This document shows positions 42,712-51,483 of a stretch of 64,000 nt of DNA, piece by piece (within the stretch, counting starts at the first letter, position 1; the number at the start of each line of letters is the position of its first letter). Under the pieces are notes generated by a model that was not told the DNA's origin, did no database searches, and worked only from the letters and a program-made list of their open reading frames with translations. The DNA lies in NCBI RefSeq assembly GCF_001650735.1, contig NZ_LXVY01000001.1:212772-276771 (forward strand), read 5' to 3'. Source of the stretch: Sphingomonas sp. TDK1. GTDB taxonomy: Bacteria > Pseudomonadota > Alphaproteobacteria > Sphingomonadales > Sphingomonadaceae. The translations under genes and the position numbers were made by a program.

Positions 42712-44054
42712 TGCCGCCGTTCGAGGGGGACATGGGCGCGTCCGGGGGCTCGACCGCAATCCGCGCGGCGAGCCTGCCCGGCGCGTTCCGGAGCGTCGTG
42801 GTTCCCGCCGGCGCGGGGTTCTGGCGCAAGCTGGGAGCCTTTGCGGGCCCCGGCTATCTCGTCGCGGTCGGCTATATGGACCCCGGAAACTGGGCGACCG
42901 GCCTCGCCGGCGGTTCCGCATTCGGCTATTCGCTGTTGTCGGTCATCTTGCTTTCGAACCTGATGGCGATGCTGCTCCAGAGCCTTTCGGCGAAACTGGG
43001 CATCGTCACCGGCCTGGACCTCGCCCAGGCATGTCGCGCCCGCTATTCGTTGGCTCCCCGGATCGGCCTCTGGCTGCTCTGCGAACTGGCCATCATCGCC
43101 TGCGATCTGGCGGAAGTAATCGGTACGGCGGTGGCGCTCAAGCTGCTGTTCGGACTTCCGCTCGTGGGCGGGATCGTCGTCACCTCGCTCGATGTGTTTC
43201 TGATCCTCATGCTGCAGCGCCACGGCTTTCGACAGCTGGAAGCTTTCATCGTCGCGCTGCTGATCGTCATCGCCCTCTGCTTTGCCGTGGAACTCCTCTG
43301 GGCGCAGCCAAGCATCGGGGCGATCGGCGCCGGGCTGCTGCCATCGCCGCAGATCGTCACCAACCCCGCGATGCTGTACGTCGCGATCGGCATCCTCGGC
43401 GCGACGGTGATGCCGCACAATCTCTACCTCCATTCCTCGATCGTACAAACCCGCGCCTTCGACCGCAGCGACCGCGGCAAGCGCGAAGCCATTCGGCTTG
43501 CCACGATCGACAGCACGGTGGCACTCAGCCTTGCACTTTTCGTCAATGCAGCGATCCTGATCCTCGCCGCAGCCGCGTTTCACGGATCAGGCCAGACCAA
43601 GGTAGCGGAAATCAGCGACGCTTATGCCTTGCTGGCGCCGGCGCTGGGCGTAGGGTTGGCAAGTACGCTTTTTGCAGTGGCGCTGCTCGCGTCCGGTCAG
43701 AACGCCACGATTACCGGGACGCTGGCCGGGCAGATCGTGATGGAGGGCTTTCTGGACCTGCGACTGCCGCAATGGCTGCGGCGCATGATCACGCGCGGGC
43801 TCGCCATCGTGCCCGCCGCTGCGGTCGCGGGCGTGTATGGAGACAGCGGCGTGGCGAAGCTCCTTGTGCTGAGCCAAGTGGTGCTAAGCCTGCAACTTCC
43901 TTTCGCCGTCGTCCCACTGGTGCGCTTCACCGGCGACCGGGCACTAATGGGGCGCTTCGCCAATGGCCGATTGATCCGAACCGGTGCGCTTCTTGTCACG
44001 ACCATCGTGATCACGTTGAACGGCGTTCTGATACGCCAGATGATGGTTGGTTGA
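42711..44054 (+). CDS. mntH: Nramp family Mn2+/divalent metal transporter
   Basis: A 447-aa membrane protein with about 11 segments. Nramp motifs are [23 protein letters not shown] (metal-binding DPGN in the first helix) and [19 protein letters not shown] (MPHN in the sixth). It imports Mn2+ or Fe2+ with protons. The ATG at 42711 shares one base with the previous TGA; an alternative ATG at 42732 has GAGGGGG just before it. Co-directional with the two ferritin-like genes, it suggests a linked metal-uptake and metal-handling unit. Confidence 0.92.
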   Translation: MPPFEGDMGASGGSTAIRAASLPGAFRSVVVPAGAGFWRKLGAFAGPGYLVAVGYMDPGNWATGLAGGSAFGYSLLSVILLSNLMAMLLQSLSAKLGIVTGLDLAQACRARYSLAPRIGLWLLCELAIIACDLAEVIGTAVALKLLFGLPLVGGIVVTSLDVFLILMLQRHGFRQLEAFIVALLIVIALCFAVELLWAQPSIGAIGAGLLPSPQIVTNPAMLYVAIGILGATVMPHNLYLHSSIVQTRAFDRSDRGKREAIRLATIDSTVALSLALFVNAAILILAAAAFHGSGQTKVAEISDAYALLAPALGVGLASTLFAVALLASGQNATITGTLAGQIVMEGFLDLRLPQWLRRMITRGLAIVPAAAVAGVYGDSGVAKLLVLSQVVLSLQLPFAVVPLVRFTGDRALMGRFANGRLIRTGALLVTTIVITLNGVLIRQMMVG

Positions 44055-44194
44055 TGCCGCGCGTTCGACTGACTGAGAAAAGGCTGAGCGAGCGAAGAGG
44101 CCGGCACGCTTCCGTCCTGCCGCGTCTGATCGGGTTTGACCTGAGGCGTCTTCAGAACGGTAGATTTTGAAGTGACCAGACGATCAGATGCAAT

Positions 44195-44225
44195 AAATCA
44201 ACGACGCATTCTGGTCGATTACTGC
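44195..44225 (+). repeat. interspersed repeat copy A
   Basis: A 31-base segment (AAATCAACGACGCATTCTGG onward) matches 46293-46325 with a few differences and a two-base indel, in the same orientation. The two copies flank the XRE regulator and SDR gene pair. Confidence 0.5.
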
Positions 44226-44242
44226 GCTGAATGCAGGCGGCT

Positions 44243-45079
44243 TCAGTCCCTTCGTTGGTCCAGCAGCACGCGTAGCCGCTCCGCATCCTCCGCTGAAGCG
44301 GGATTGTAGATGATCATGCCGAGCTCTGGCCTGCCTTCAACGGCAAACGATGAGTATTCCATCGCCAGCAGACCGGCGTCGGGATGGTAGATGCGCTTTA
44401 CCCCCTCACCGTGCGACACCACCTCGTTGTCCTGCCACAACGCCGCGAACTCGGGGCTGAGGCGGGACAACTCTGCGACCAGCTTCGTGACTTCGGCGCT
44501 CATGCTGGCGCCAGCGCGCGCCACATCGGCGCGGAAGGCGCCCACCACGAAACGCGCGATGCTGTCGAAATCGGCATTCCGGGCACGGATGCGATCGCTG
44601 CCGAACATCAGCCGCAGGATGTTGCGTCCCTCCCGCGGAAGCTTGGCATAGTCGGTGAGAAGTACCGCGGCCGCCCGGTTCCAGCCGACGACGTCCCACA
44701 TCGCGGTCTTCACGATTGCCGGGCTCAGCGCCATTCCGTCGAGCACCCGTTGCAAGCGAGGGGTTATGCCGTCGACCGGCTGGTATCGTGCCTCGGGCGG
44801 GCGGCCGAGGCCGAGCATGTAGATGTGCTCGCGCTCAGGCTCGGTAAGCATCAGGCCCCTGGCAATGCGGTCCAGCACATCCGGTGACGGCGCGCCGCCA
44901 CGGCCCTGCTCGAGCCACGTATACCATGTCGGGCTGATGTTGGCGCGGCTCGCCACCTCCTCCCGGCGAAGACCCGGCGTGCGGCGCCGCCCGACAGCCA
45001 AGCCGAATGCCGCAGGGGCGAGGCGCGTACGGCGGTCCCGCAGATAGGTACCCAGCGGATTGGGTGCATCATCGACCAT
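44243..45079 (-). CDS. XRE-type regulator with MmyB-like sensor domain
   Basis: A 278-aa regulator. The N-terminal helix-turn-helix (LGTYLRDRRTRLAPAAFG, RRTPGLRREEVASRANISPTWYTWLEQGRG) is typical of the MmyB/YdfL-like group. It is followed by the PAS-like ligand-binding domain (NRAAAVLLTDYAKLPREGRNILRLMF, ELSRLSPEFAALWQDNEV). Family members often repress a divergent oxidoreductase gene, and here an SDR starts 97 bases away in the opposite direction. Ligand unknown. Confidence 0.88.
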   Translation of the reverse strand: MVDDAPNPLGTYLRDRRTRLAPAAFGLAVGRRRTPGLRREEVASRANISPTWYTWLEQGRGGAPSPDVLDRIARGLMLTEPEREHIYMLGLGRPPEARYQPVDGITPRLQRVLDGMALSPAIVKTAMWDVVGWNRAAAVLLTDYAKLPREGRNILRLMFGSDRIRARNADFDSIARFVVGAFRADVARAGASMSAEVTKLVAELSRLSPEFAALWQDNEVVSHGEGVKRIYHPDAGLLAMEYSSFAVEGRPELGMIIYNPASAEDAERLRVLLDQRRD

Positions 45080-45176
45080 GGCAGATCCTGTTGCAGCTTA
45101 TACTAGGATAACGTCACTACTTTAACATGTTCCATGCGGGGCGGATACGTCGTTGAGGCTATAAGGAGATTCTCCC

Positions 45177-46079
45177 GTGCGCGTATTCCTGACTGGTGCA
45201 ACCGGCTTCATTGGCTCTCACATCATCCCCGAACTGCTTGGCCGTGGTCACCAAGTGCTCGGCCTAACGCGCTCCGAGGCGGGGGCCCAGCGGCTGAGAG
45301 CGGCGGGTGCCGAAGTCCATCATGGGGATCTGGAACAACCAGAAACGCTCGCGAAAGGCGCGGCGGCCGCGGACGCGGTCATCCACTGCGCGTTCGACCA
45401 CAATTTCGATGCGTTCGTCGAGAATACCCAAAAGGACGCGCGCAATATCGCAGCGATGGGGGAGGCGCTGGCGGGCTCCAACAAGCCGATCCTGATCACG
45501 TCGGGCGTTGGCATCGGCTCGCCGCTACACGGCGGACCGGCGACCGAGGACGTCTTCAACCCCTTCCACGCCAATCCGCGCATCGCGACGGAACTAGCCG
45601 GCGCGGCACTGATGGCGCGCCGCATCGACGTGCGGACGATCCGCCTGCCACAGGTGCACGACACCACCAGGGCTGGGCTGATTACGCCGCTGGTTGCGGA
45701 GGCACGGCGTGCCGGGGCGGTGGCGTATGTGGATGCGGGGCGCACGCGCTGGGCTGCGGCGCACGTCAGCGATGTCGCCAGGCTCTACGTGCTGGCGCTC
45801 GAAAAGGGCGAGCCGGGGGCACGGTACCACGCCGCGGTCGAGGAAGGGGTTGATGCACGCGCCATCGCGGACGCAATCGGTCAGGGCACTGGCCTGCCGG
45901 TCCGGTCGATCGCGAAGCACGACGTCGCACACTATTTCGGCTGGATGGCGCCTTTCGCTGCGCTCGACATGGTTGCATCGAGTTCTTGGACGCGGGAACG
46001 GCTGGGTTGGCAGCCGGCAGGCCCCGATCTGCTTACCGACCTCGCCGCGATGGACTATGCGGTGCCCACAGCCGCGTGA
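45177..46079 (+). CDS. NAD(P)-dependent epimerase/SDR protein
   Basis: A 300-aa atypical short-chain dehydrogenase. MRVFLTGATGFIGSHIIPELL is the NAD(P)-binding Rossmann motif; GADAVIHCAFDH-type ADAVIHCAFD and the ITSGVG strand follow. The canonical YxxxK is not obvious: the segment reads GGPATEDVFNPFHANPRIATEL, so catalysis may be altered. The start is GTG at 45177 with AAGGAG 8 bases before. It is divergent from the XRE regulator, its likely controller. Substrate unknown. Confidence 0.85.
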   Translation: MRVFLTGATGFIGSHIIPELLGRGHQVLGLTRSEAGAQRLRAAGAEVHHGDLEQPETLAKGAAAADAVIHCAFDHNFDAFVENTQKDARNIAAMGEALAGSNKPILITSGVGIGSPLHGGPATEDVFNPFHANPRIATELAGAALMARRIDVRTIRLPQVHDTTRAGLITPLVAEARRAGAVAYVDAGRTRWAAAHVSDVARLYVLALEKGEPGARYHAAVEEGVDARAIADAIGQGTGLPVRSIAKHDVAHYFGWMAPFAALDMVASSSWTRERLGWQPAGPDLLTDLAAMDYAVPTAA

Positions 46080-46292
46080 TCGACAGCCGTTGCGGGCTGG
46101 CCGGCGGGTCGCCGCGCTGGCTCGTATCGGTGGCGGTGCCTCCAAGACGCATCGTTCTTTACCGCGTGCATGCGCCACCCGTTTCAGGACTGCGCCGGGT
46201 ACTTCGAGTGATTGACTCTGGGCCCTGACTGCCGAGGGATACATCAGCCTTGCCAATGACCGCTTCCGGCGCAAGCGGTCGTTCGCGCTAGC

Positions 46293-46325
46293 AAATCGGA
46301 ACGACGCATTTTGGTCGACTGCTGC
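46293..46325 (+). repeat. interspersed repeat copy B
   Basis: A 33-base segment (AAATCGGAACGACGCATTTT onward) is the second copy of the repeat at 44195-44225, same orientation, just after the SDR gene. It lies within the gene-free region before the tRNA remnant. Confidence 0.5.
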
Positions 46326-46391
46326 CGGGCAGCTTCCCTTGAGACTGTTACCCGCCTGCGCCTTCCATGCGCGCGCTCTCACGGCGAAAAC

Positions 46392-46440
46392 ACGGGTTCG
46401 AGTCCCGTAGGGGTCACCAGCCTTTTCAAAGGCTTAGCTG
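46392..46440 (+). repeat. orphan tRNA 3'-end with shared flank (attachment-site remnant)
   Basis: ACGGG-TTCGAGT-CCCGT (46392-46408) is a perfect T arm followed by AGGGGTC-A-CCA to 46419. There is no matching 5' half upstream. The flank at 46423-46440, TTTTCAAAGGCTTAGCTG, matches the flank of the remnant at 27265-27282 in 17 of 18 bases, although the two tRNA ends differ. This suggests related elements that once used different tRNA genes. Confidence 0.65.
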
Positions 46441-47062
46441 CTGAACGGCTGCACGAACGTGCAATTTACTGCAAATTTACTGCAAAACCGTAGCTGGAAA
46501 TCGGCGGACTTTCACGGATTGTTCTAGGGCCAGTGGCGTCTGCATCCGTAGCTGCTCGAACGCTGGCGAATGCCTGATTAGCACCCCAAACTCAATCTTC
46601 CACCTTCCTTCGGCGAACTCGCCGGCATCATCATTGGGCGCATCGTTCCCGGCAGCTGGCGACCAACTCAATCCGTCCCCATCACCCGCCGGGAACGAGT
46701 GCTCGGGCCGAAAGCGGCCACAGGCAGCTCTAATCGCTCCGTCGGCGGCAGCGCCCTGAGATCGTAGTCCCGCTCTGGCGGTTCCCGCCCAAACCCGGTC
46801 GTTCAGTCTGTACGCGCACGATCCTGGAACCCGCCTTTCGAGCCATCATCAGACTCCCAGTTTTCCATGTCCGGCAGGCAATTTCGGGGAAACGCAATTG
46901 GGAGCATATTTTGAGAAAGCGGCTCGTGCGGCGACGATGAAACCACTGCCGCGCCACGCCTTTCCCGCTGGACCTTCCAATCGGGAATGCCGTCCCTGCG
47001 TCGGCGCCTAATCGGTCGTTGGATGGATTTTCAAACAGGACGGCTCAGCCTACCGTCTCCCC

Positions 47063-47548
47063 GTGACAGAGGCGATCAAAAATATCATCGAACCTGATGC
47101 TGAAGCCGTCCATCCGGAGGCCGCAGTAGCTCCAGGCTACCTCGCCAACCATGCTGCGCGCGTGTTCAACAGGCTGGTGGACGGCCGCCTTCGCGAGCAT
47201 GGCCTTACGCTATCGCTGATCGGACCGTTGCTGCTGCTGTCGTGGAAAGGGTCGATGCTCCAGCGCGACCTCGTGCGACACTCCGCGGTAAAGCAGCCCG
47301 CGATGGTGGCGCTGCTCGATAAGCTGGAAGCGGCGGGGATGATAACACGTCTGGCGAGCGCGGCGGACAGGCGCGCCGCGACGGTCGATCTGACGGACCG
47401 CGGCCGGGACGCAGCGGCGATCGGGCGCGCCGCGCTGTTGGAGATGAACGCCAAGGCGGTGAGCGGCTTTGCACCAAAGGAAACGGCGCTGGTCGTAGAC
47501 TTGCTCGCGCGCGTCATCGCCAACCTGGAAGGCCTTCACGGAACATAA
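47063..47548 (+). CDS. MarR family regulator
   Basis: A 161-aa winged-helix regulator. YLANHAARVFNRLVDGRLREHGLTLSLIGPLLLLSWKG is the dimerisation and first DNA-binding part; QRDLVRHSAVKQPAMVALLDKLEAAGMITRLASAADRRAATVDLTDRG is the recognition helix and wing. The start is GTG at 47063. It is followed after 40 bases by an FAD monooxygenase on the same strand, with a perfect palindrome in the gap. MarR proteins of this kind usually respond to phenolics or drugs; the ligand is not predictable. Confidence 0.88.
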   Translation: MTEAIKNIIEPDAEAVHPEAAVAPGYLANHAARVFNRLVDGRLREHGLTLSLIGPLLLLSWKGSMLQRDLVRHSAVKQPAMVALLDKLEAAGMITRLASAADRRAATVDLTDRGRDAAAIGRAALLEMNAKAVSGFAPKETALVVDLLARVIANLEGLHGT

Positions 47549-47549
47549 T

Positions 47550-47561
47550 ATCACGCGTGAT
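47550..47561. promoter_or_regulatory. palindrome between MarR and monooxygenase genes
   Basis: ATCACGCGTGAT is a perfect 12-base palindrome directly after the MarR stop and 27 bases before the monooxygenase ATG; the wider context GAACAT...ATGTTC extends it imperfectly. It could be a MarR operator, or a small terminator stem, but there is no T-run. Confidence 0.4.
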
Positions 47562-47588
47562 GTTCATGGCCGGGAAGGAGTTTAATCC

Positions 47589-48791
47589 ATGTCCCGACGC
47601 ATTCTCGTGACTGGCGCTAGTGTCGCCGGCTGTACCACCGCATGGTGGCTGACCCGCTTCGGCTTTGAGGTCGATGTAATCGAGAAGGCGCCTGCCTTCA
47701 GGGAAGGTGGTCAGAACGTCGACGTGCGCGGCAACGCGCGTGAGGTGCTGCGCCGCATGGGCCTTGAGAAAGCCGCGTTCGAGCGCAGCACGCCCGAACT
47801 CGGCACCGAGTGGGTTGATGAGGACAACAACACGATCGCGCGCTTCGAAGCCGGCGCCACGGGAAGCGACAACGCTCCCACGGCCGAGCTGGAGATCCGA
47901 CGCGGCGATATTGCGCGGCTGATCTACGACGCCGCGCGTGAGCGCGCGTCCTTTCGGTTCGGTGACAGCGTTGCGGCCATGTCTCAGAACAACGTCGGCG
48001 CCGAGGTGATCTTCGAGAGCGGAGGGAGCTCGCGCTACGACCTGGTCCTGGTCGCCGAGGGCGTGGGATCACATACCCGCGAGCTGCTGTTCCCTGGCGA
48101 GAACCAGCCACGCTGGATGGACCTTACGATCGCGTATTTCAGCATCCCGCGGCAGCCGCACGACACCGACTATGCGCGGGTCTACAACACGGTGGGCGGG
48201 CGTGGCGCGACGCTCAAGCCGTCGCGAGACGGGCTGCTTGGGGCCTATGTCGGCATCCACAAGAAGCCCGACGGCGAGCAGGATTGGAGCCCCGCGCAGC
48301 AGCGCCAGTATATGCTCGACCAGTTCGCCGGCGATGGCTGGGAGTTTCCCCGCATCCTCGAGGTCATGAAGGGCGTCGATGACTTCTATTTCGACGTCCT
48401 AAGGCAGGTTCACATGGAGCGCTGGTCGAACAATCGTGTGGTGCTCACCGGCGATGCCGCCTGGGCTCCGACGCCGCTCTCGGGGATCGGGACGTCGCTT
48501 GCGATCGTGGGAGGTTACGTCCTCGCCGGAGAGATCGCGAGGCAGGCCGATATCGCCTCGGCCTTGGATCGCTATGAGAAGGTGATGCGCCCGTTCGTGA
48601 AGGAGGGGCAGAATATTCCTAAGATCGTGCCGCGCATGCTGTGGCCACATAACGCGCCGGAGCTGATGCTCATGCGCGGCGCGATGCGGATGGCCGGTAC
48701 GCCGCTGGTGAAGAAGGTGTTCTCGAGCGCCTTTGCACGAGATTCCAACCGGATCGAGCGTCCCGATTACACAAGCCAGAGGAGCGCCTGA
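47589..48791 (+). CDS. FAD-dependent monooxygenase (PHBH/TetX-like)
   Basis: A 400-aa flavoprotein. RRILVTGASVAGCTTAWWLTRFGFEVDVIEKAP is the dinucleotide-binding fold, with the unusual GASVAG in place of GxGxxG. LVLVAEGVGSHTRELLF is the DG-like motif and RVVLTGDAAWAPTPLSGIGTSLAIVGGYVLA is the GD motif closing the FAD site. It would hydroxylate an aromatic or polyketide-like molecule with NAD(P)H. AAGGAG precedes the ATG. MarR and this gene form a likely inducible detoxification pair. Confidence 0.87.
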   Translation: MSRRILVTGASVAGCTTAWWLTRFGFEVDVIEKAPAFREGGQNVDVRGNAREVLRRMGLEKAAFERSTPELGTEWVDEDNNTIARFEAGATGSDNAPTAELEIRRGDIARLIYDAARERASFRFGDSVAAMSQNNVGAEVIFESGGSSRYDLVLVAEGVGSHTRELLFPGENQPRWMDLTIAYFSIPRQPHDTDYARVYNTVGGRGATLKPSRDGLLGAYVGIHKKPDGEQDWSPAQQRQYMLDQFAGDGWEFPRILEVMKGVDDFYFDVLRQVHMERWSNNRVVLTGDAAWAPTPLSGIGTSLAIVGGYVLAGEIARQADIASALDRYEKVMRPFVKEGQNIPKIVPRMLWPHNAPELMLMRGAMRMAGTPLVKKVFSSAFARDSNRIERPDYTSQRSA

Positions 48792-48805
48792 AGCTCATCG
48801 CAGCA

Positions 48806-48885
48806 TTCCCATTTTCACCATCGTTTTCGGGACGGCAGCTATCGCCAACGCCCTCCCCAAAAGCGATCATGTCCGCTTCCCACCA
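48806..48885 (+). repeat. diverged direct repeat, left of methyltransferase
   Basis: About 80 bases (TTCCCATTTTCACCATCGTT onward, ending CCGCTTCCCACCA) align at roughly 80 per cent by eye with 49574-49650 in the same orientation. The two copies flank the methyltransferase gene. Confidence 0.6.
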
Positions 48886-48938
48886 ATGCCGGCCGTTGCA
48901 GATCAGCGATTGTTTGTGGGATTTCCTATGGCGGCGGG

Positions 48939-49523
48939 TCAGATGGGTTTGACCGCATCGTAGTAGTTGTTGCCGCCTTCGTCGGACCGGCAGTCGTCCA
49001 GCCGCAGCCCCACGTTGTTAAGATGCGCGGCATATGCGTCTGCCCCCAGCGACATTGATGCACGGTCCGTTAGCGTATCAGTCCAACGGCAGACCTCGCG
49101 TGGGGCGCTGAACAGAAATCGTCCGCCGGGTTCCAGCACATGAGCGACACTGGTGAGAAGCCTTCGCTGGTCCTCCTCCCCAAGCAGGAAGATAAGCCCA
49201 ATCGAGATTACCCCGACGAAGTTTCTGTGGAAGAAGGAGCTGTCCTGAGCCGGTTCGCAGGTGGCGGGCATGGCGGGGAGGTTTAGCCGGTATGCTGCAA
49301 TGAGCGAAGGCGATGCATCGACGCCCCATACTGAGAAACCGTCGTTCACCAATGATTGAGCGATTGGCACGCCGGAGCCGCACCCGATGTCCAAGATCGC
49401 AGCCGACCGGGGCAGGCGGTCTTTGGCCCAGGATCGAACCAACGTCACGCCGATCGGTGAGCGAATGGCCATAAACTGAGCGGAGGCTGCCTCCCAGCCA
49501 GCGGAGTGGTCCGTCGTCATCAT
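48939..49523 (-). CDS. class I SAM-dependent methyltransferase
   Basis: A 194-aa protein. Motif I is AAILDIGCGSGVPIAQSL; VWGVDASPSLIAAYR is the acidic loop; FVGVISIGLIFLLGEEDQRRLL and LEPGGRFLFSAPRE follow in order. The substrate is unknown. GAGGTGA directly precedes ATGATG, so the start is 49523 or 49520. The gene stands alone between two copies of a diverged repeat, suggesting a cassette. Confidence 0.85.
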   Translation of the reverse strand: MMTTDHSAGWEAASAQFMAIRSPIGVTLVRSWAKDRLPRSAAILDIGCGSGVPIAQSLVNDGFSVWGVDASPSLIAAYRLNLPAMPATCEPAQDSSFFHRNFVGVISIGLIFLLGEEDQRRLLTSVAHVLEPGGRFLFSAPREVCRWTDTLTDRASMSLGADAYAAHLNNVGLRLDDCRSDEGGNNYYDAVKPI

Positions 49524-49573
49524 TCACCTCGCGATGATTGCTCTCATAGCGAATCAGGCTATGGCGTGCGCGA

Positions 49574-49650
49574 TTCCCAATCCACCATCGTTTTTTGGAC
49601 GGCAGCTATCGCACGCGCCTTCCCGAAAGCTGCCTGTCCGTTTCCCACCA
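49574..49650 (+). repeat. diverged direct repeat, right of methyltransferase
   Basis: Second copy of the repeat at 48806-48885. The shared core ACGGCAGCTATCGC and the end TTCCCACCA are best conserved. The remaining gap to the ABC permease (to 49814) shows no gene. Confidence 0.6.
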
Positions 49651-49814
49651 GAATGCGATAATCGGCGCCGACGGCTCCCGACCAACATACGTCGTTCTGA
49701 TGCGGCAGCGCCAATGTCTGCTTGCGTCAGAACCGCTCATTCGCTTCGATGAAGCAGACGGACACTACGCGCCCAACTTAGGCCGCCCCGCTGCTTCAGG
49801 AAGGAGAGAAGGGG

Positions 49815-50537
49815 TTAAGCCTCCCGCCGGCTCAAATGCGCCAGCATCGCTCCGAGTACGGCGAGCCCTCCGATCCCTCCCAACAGCAACCCCATCTGCC
49901 GGACCTCGGGCCTGGTCGCCAGCACACCCGTCGCCAGCAGCCACGGAAACCACGCCGCCTTGGCTGCGCCGATCGTGCTGATCGCCACAAACGTCCCGCC
50001 GATCCCGAACACCAAGGGCACCACAAAGCTGCGATAGGCGAGCGCCACCCAGAGCTGGAGCATCGCCACCAGTGCCGAACACACGGTCATCAACGCCAAC
50101 ACACGGGCAAGCCGTGCCGTATCCACCGCGCCGATCACCCCGGCCGGATGCAATGCTGTCAGTACCACCGCGCCAACCAGCATGAACGCCCACAGCAACG
50201 CCGACATCATCGCGACCAGCCCGAGCATCACGATCGCCTTGGCGAGGAACACGTTCGGCCGCGCGCGCGGCAAGGTGAGGAGATGGTTCCAGTTCCGCGA
50301 ACCATGCTCCATTTGCGCCATCAGCACGCTGAGCGCCGTCACCGCCAGCGGCAGCATCACGAACGACCAGATGCCGGGGCCGCCGAGGGCAAAAGTATCG
50401 AGCTGCACCGGCGTTTTTCGGTCGAAGGCGATGACCGTTCCCAGCACGGCTACGCACGCTGGCGCGGCGACGCAAAGCATCAACGCAAGGCTGCGACGCA
50501 GCTTGAGGATTTCGGCAAACAGATAGCGGTGCAGCAT
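49815..50537 (-). CDS. ABC-2 type transporter permease
   Basis: A 240-aa membrane protein with six hydrophobic segments (ILKLRRSLALMLCVAAPACVAVLGTV, FVMLPLAVTALSVLMAQMEHGSRNWNHLLTLPR, and a C-terminal LLLGGIGGLAVLGAMLAHL). The EHGSRNWNHLLTLPRARP loop resembles the MutE/EpiE/bacitracin-type permeases used for lantibiotic or drug immunity. It is 13 bases downstream of the ATPase gene and surely its partner. Substrate unknown. Confidence 0.85.
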   Translation of the reverse strand: MLHRYLFAEILKLRRSLALMLCVAAPACVAVLGTVIAFDRKTPVQLDTFALGGPGIWSFVMLPLAVTALSVLMAQMEHGSRNWNHLLTLPRARPNVFLAKAIVMLGLVAMMSALLWAFMLVGAVVLTALHPAGVIGAVDTARLARVLALMTVCSALVAMLQLWVALAYRSFVVPLVFGIGGTFVAISTIGAAKAAWFPWLLATGVLATRPEVRQMGLLLGGIGGLAVLGAMLAHLSRREA

Positions 50538-50549
50538 GATGCGAAGCCC

Positions 50550-51434
50550 TCAGGCGGCCAAGGCGATGTGGCGGTGATAGATGCCCTCGAGCGAGGGACG
50601 ATGGCGGGTAAGGTGTGACAATCTCTGCCCCTCGCGCATCAGCAGTGCTGCGATTTCGGCCGGGTCGGCAGCCGCGACGAGCAGCTTGTCGCTTGCCGCC
50701 GTCACCGCGAACCCGGCATCGATCAGGATCGTCGCTGCCCGCACCCGATCATCCGTATCGACCTCGACCGACGCTATCCCGCCAAGCAGCGCGTCGAGCG
50801 GCGACTCCAGCAACAGTCGCCCCCGGTGCAGCAGTCCGACATGCGTCGCCACCTGCTCGACTTCGCTGAGCAGGTGGCTCGACACGATCAGCGTCACGTC
50901 GCCGGCCTCGGGAAGCCGGCGCAGCAGCACGCGCATATCGCGTATGCCGTCGGGGTCGAGCCCGTTTGTCGGCTCGTCGAGAATCAGCAGGCGCGGATCG
51001 CCGAGCAGTGCCCGCGCAATGCCCAGCCGCTGGCGCATGCCTAGCGAATAGCTGCCGACGCGCTGGTCGGCGGCATGCGCCAGGTCGACAATCGCCAGAA
51101 CCCGCCCGATCTCGCGCCTCTCCAGCCCCAACAGGATTCGGGTGATATCGAGGTTTTCCCGCCCGGTCAGATGGTCGTACGAGGAAGGGGTCTCGATCAG
51201 CGACCCAACCCGCCCGCGCTCGCGCGCGGCTTCCTGCCCGAACAGCCGAATGCTCCCTGCATCGGCGCGCAAAAGCCCGAGAACCAGCTTGAGCGTCGTT
51301 GTCTTGCCAGCGCCATTGGCCCCGAGAAAGCCATAGATCGCGCGCCGCGGCACGTTCAGCGACACTCCATTCACCGCCGGTGCGGCCTTGCCAAAGGCCT
51401 TGGTCAGGCCATGGGTTTCGAGGGCAGCGATCAT
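50550..51434 (-). CDS. ABC transporter ATP-binding protein
   Basis: A 294-aa ATPase. Walker A is FLGANGAGKTTTLKL, the signature is YSLGMRQRLGIA, and Walker B is RLLILDEPTNGLDPDGIRD; the switch histidine lies in LIVSSHLLSEVEQ. It belongs to the CcmA/BcrA-type group that exports peptides or drugs through an ABC-2 permease, encoded next. The promoter region is shared with a divergent DUF2975/HTH operon and holds two 19-bp palindromic sites. Confidence 0.92.
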   Translation of the reverse strand: MIAALETHGLTKAFGKAAPAVNGVSLNVPRRAIYGFLGANGAGKTTTLKLVLGLLRADAGSIRLFGQEAARERGRVGSLIETPSSYDHLTGRENLDITRILLGLERREIGRVLAIVDLAHAADQRVGSYSLGMRQRLGIARALLGDPRLLILDEPTNGLDPDGIRDMRVLLRRLPEAGDVTLIVSSHLLSEVEQVATHVGLLHRGRLLLESPLDALLGGIASVEVDTDDRVRAATILIDAGFAVTAASDKLLVAAADPAEIAALLMREGQRLSHLTRHRPSLEGIYHRHIALAA

Positions 51435-51449
51435 TTCCGAAGCGCTCCG

Positions 51450-51468
51450 ATTTAACTCAGGATTAAAT
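51450..51468. promoter_or_regulatory. 19-bp palindromic operator, copy 1
   Basis: ATTTAA-CTCAGGA-TTAAAT, just upstream of the ABC ATPase start. The arms are perfect and the same N7 spacing recurs at 51484-51502. Likely bound by the small HTH protein encoded at 51984-52214, given adjacency. Confidence 0.6.
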
Positions 51469-51483
51469 TTGTATAGTGCTGGA

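Larger units (their letters stand above)
46080..47062. other. 983-base region without a gene; attachment-site remnant
   Basis: No convincing coding frame. It contains repeat copy B (46293-46325), the tRNA 3'-end remnant (46392-46440) and direct repeats GCAATTTACT / GCAAATTTACT at 46461-46481. A segment at about 46492-46520 (GGCGGACTTTCACGGATTGT) resembles sequence between tRNA-Thr and its integrase (about 25853-25876). The rest to 47062 shows nothing clear. Confidence 0.55.
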
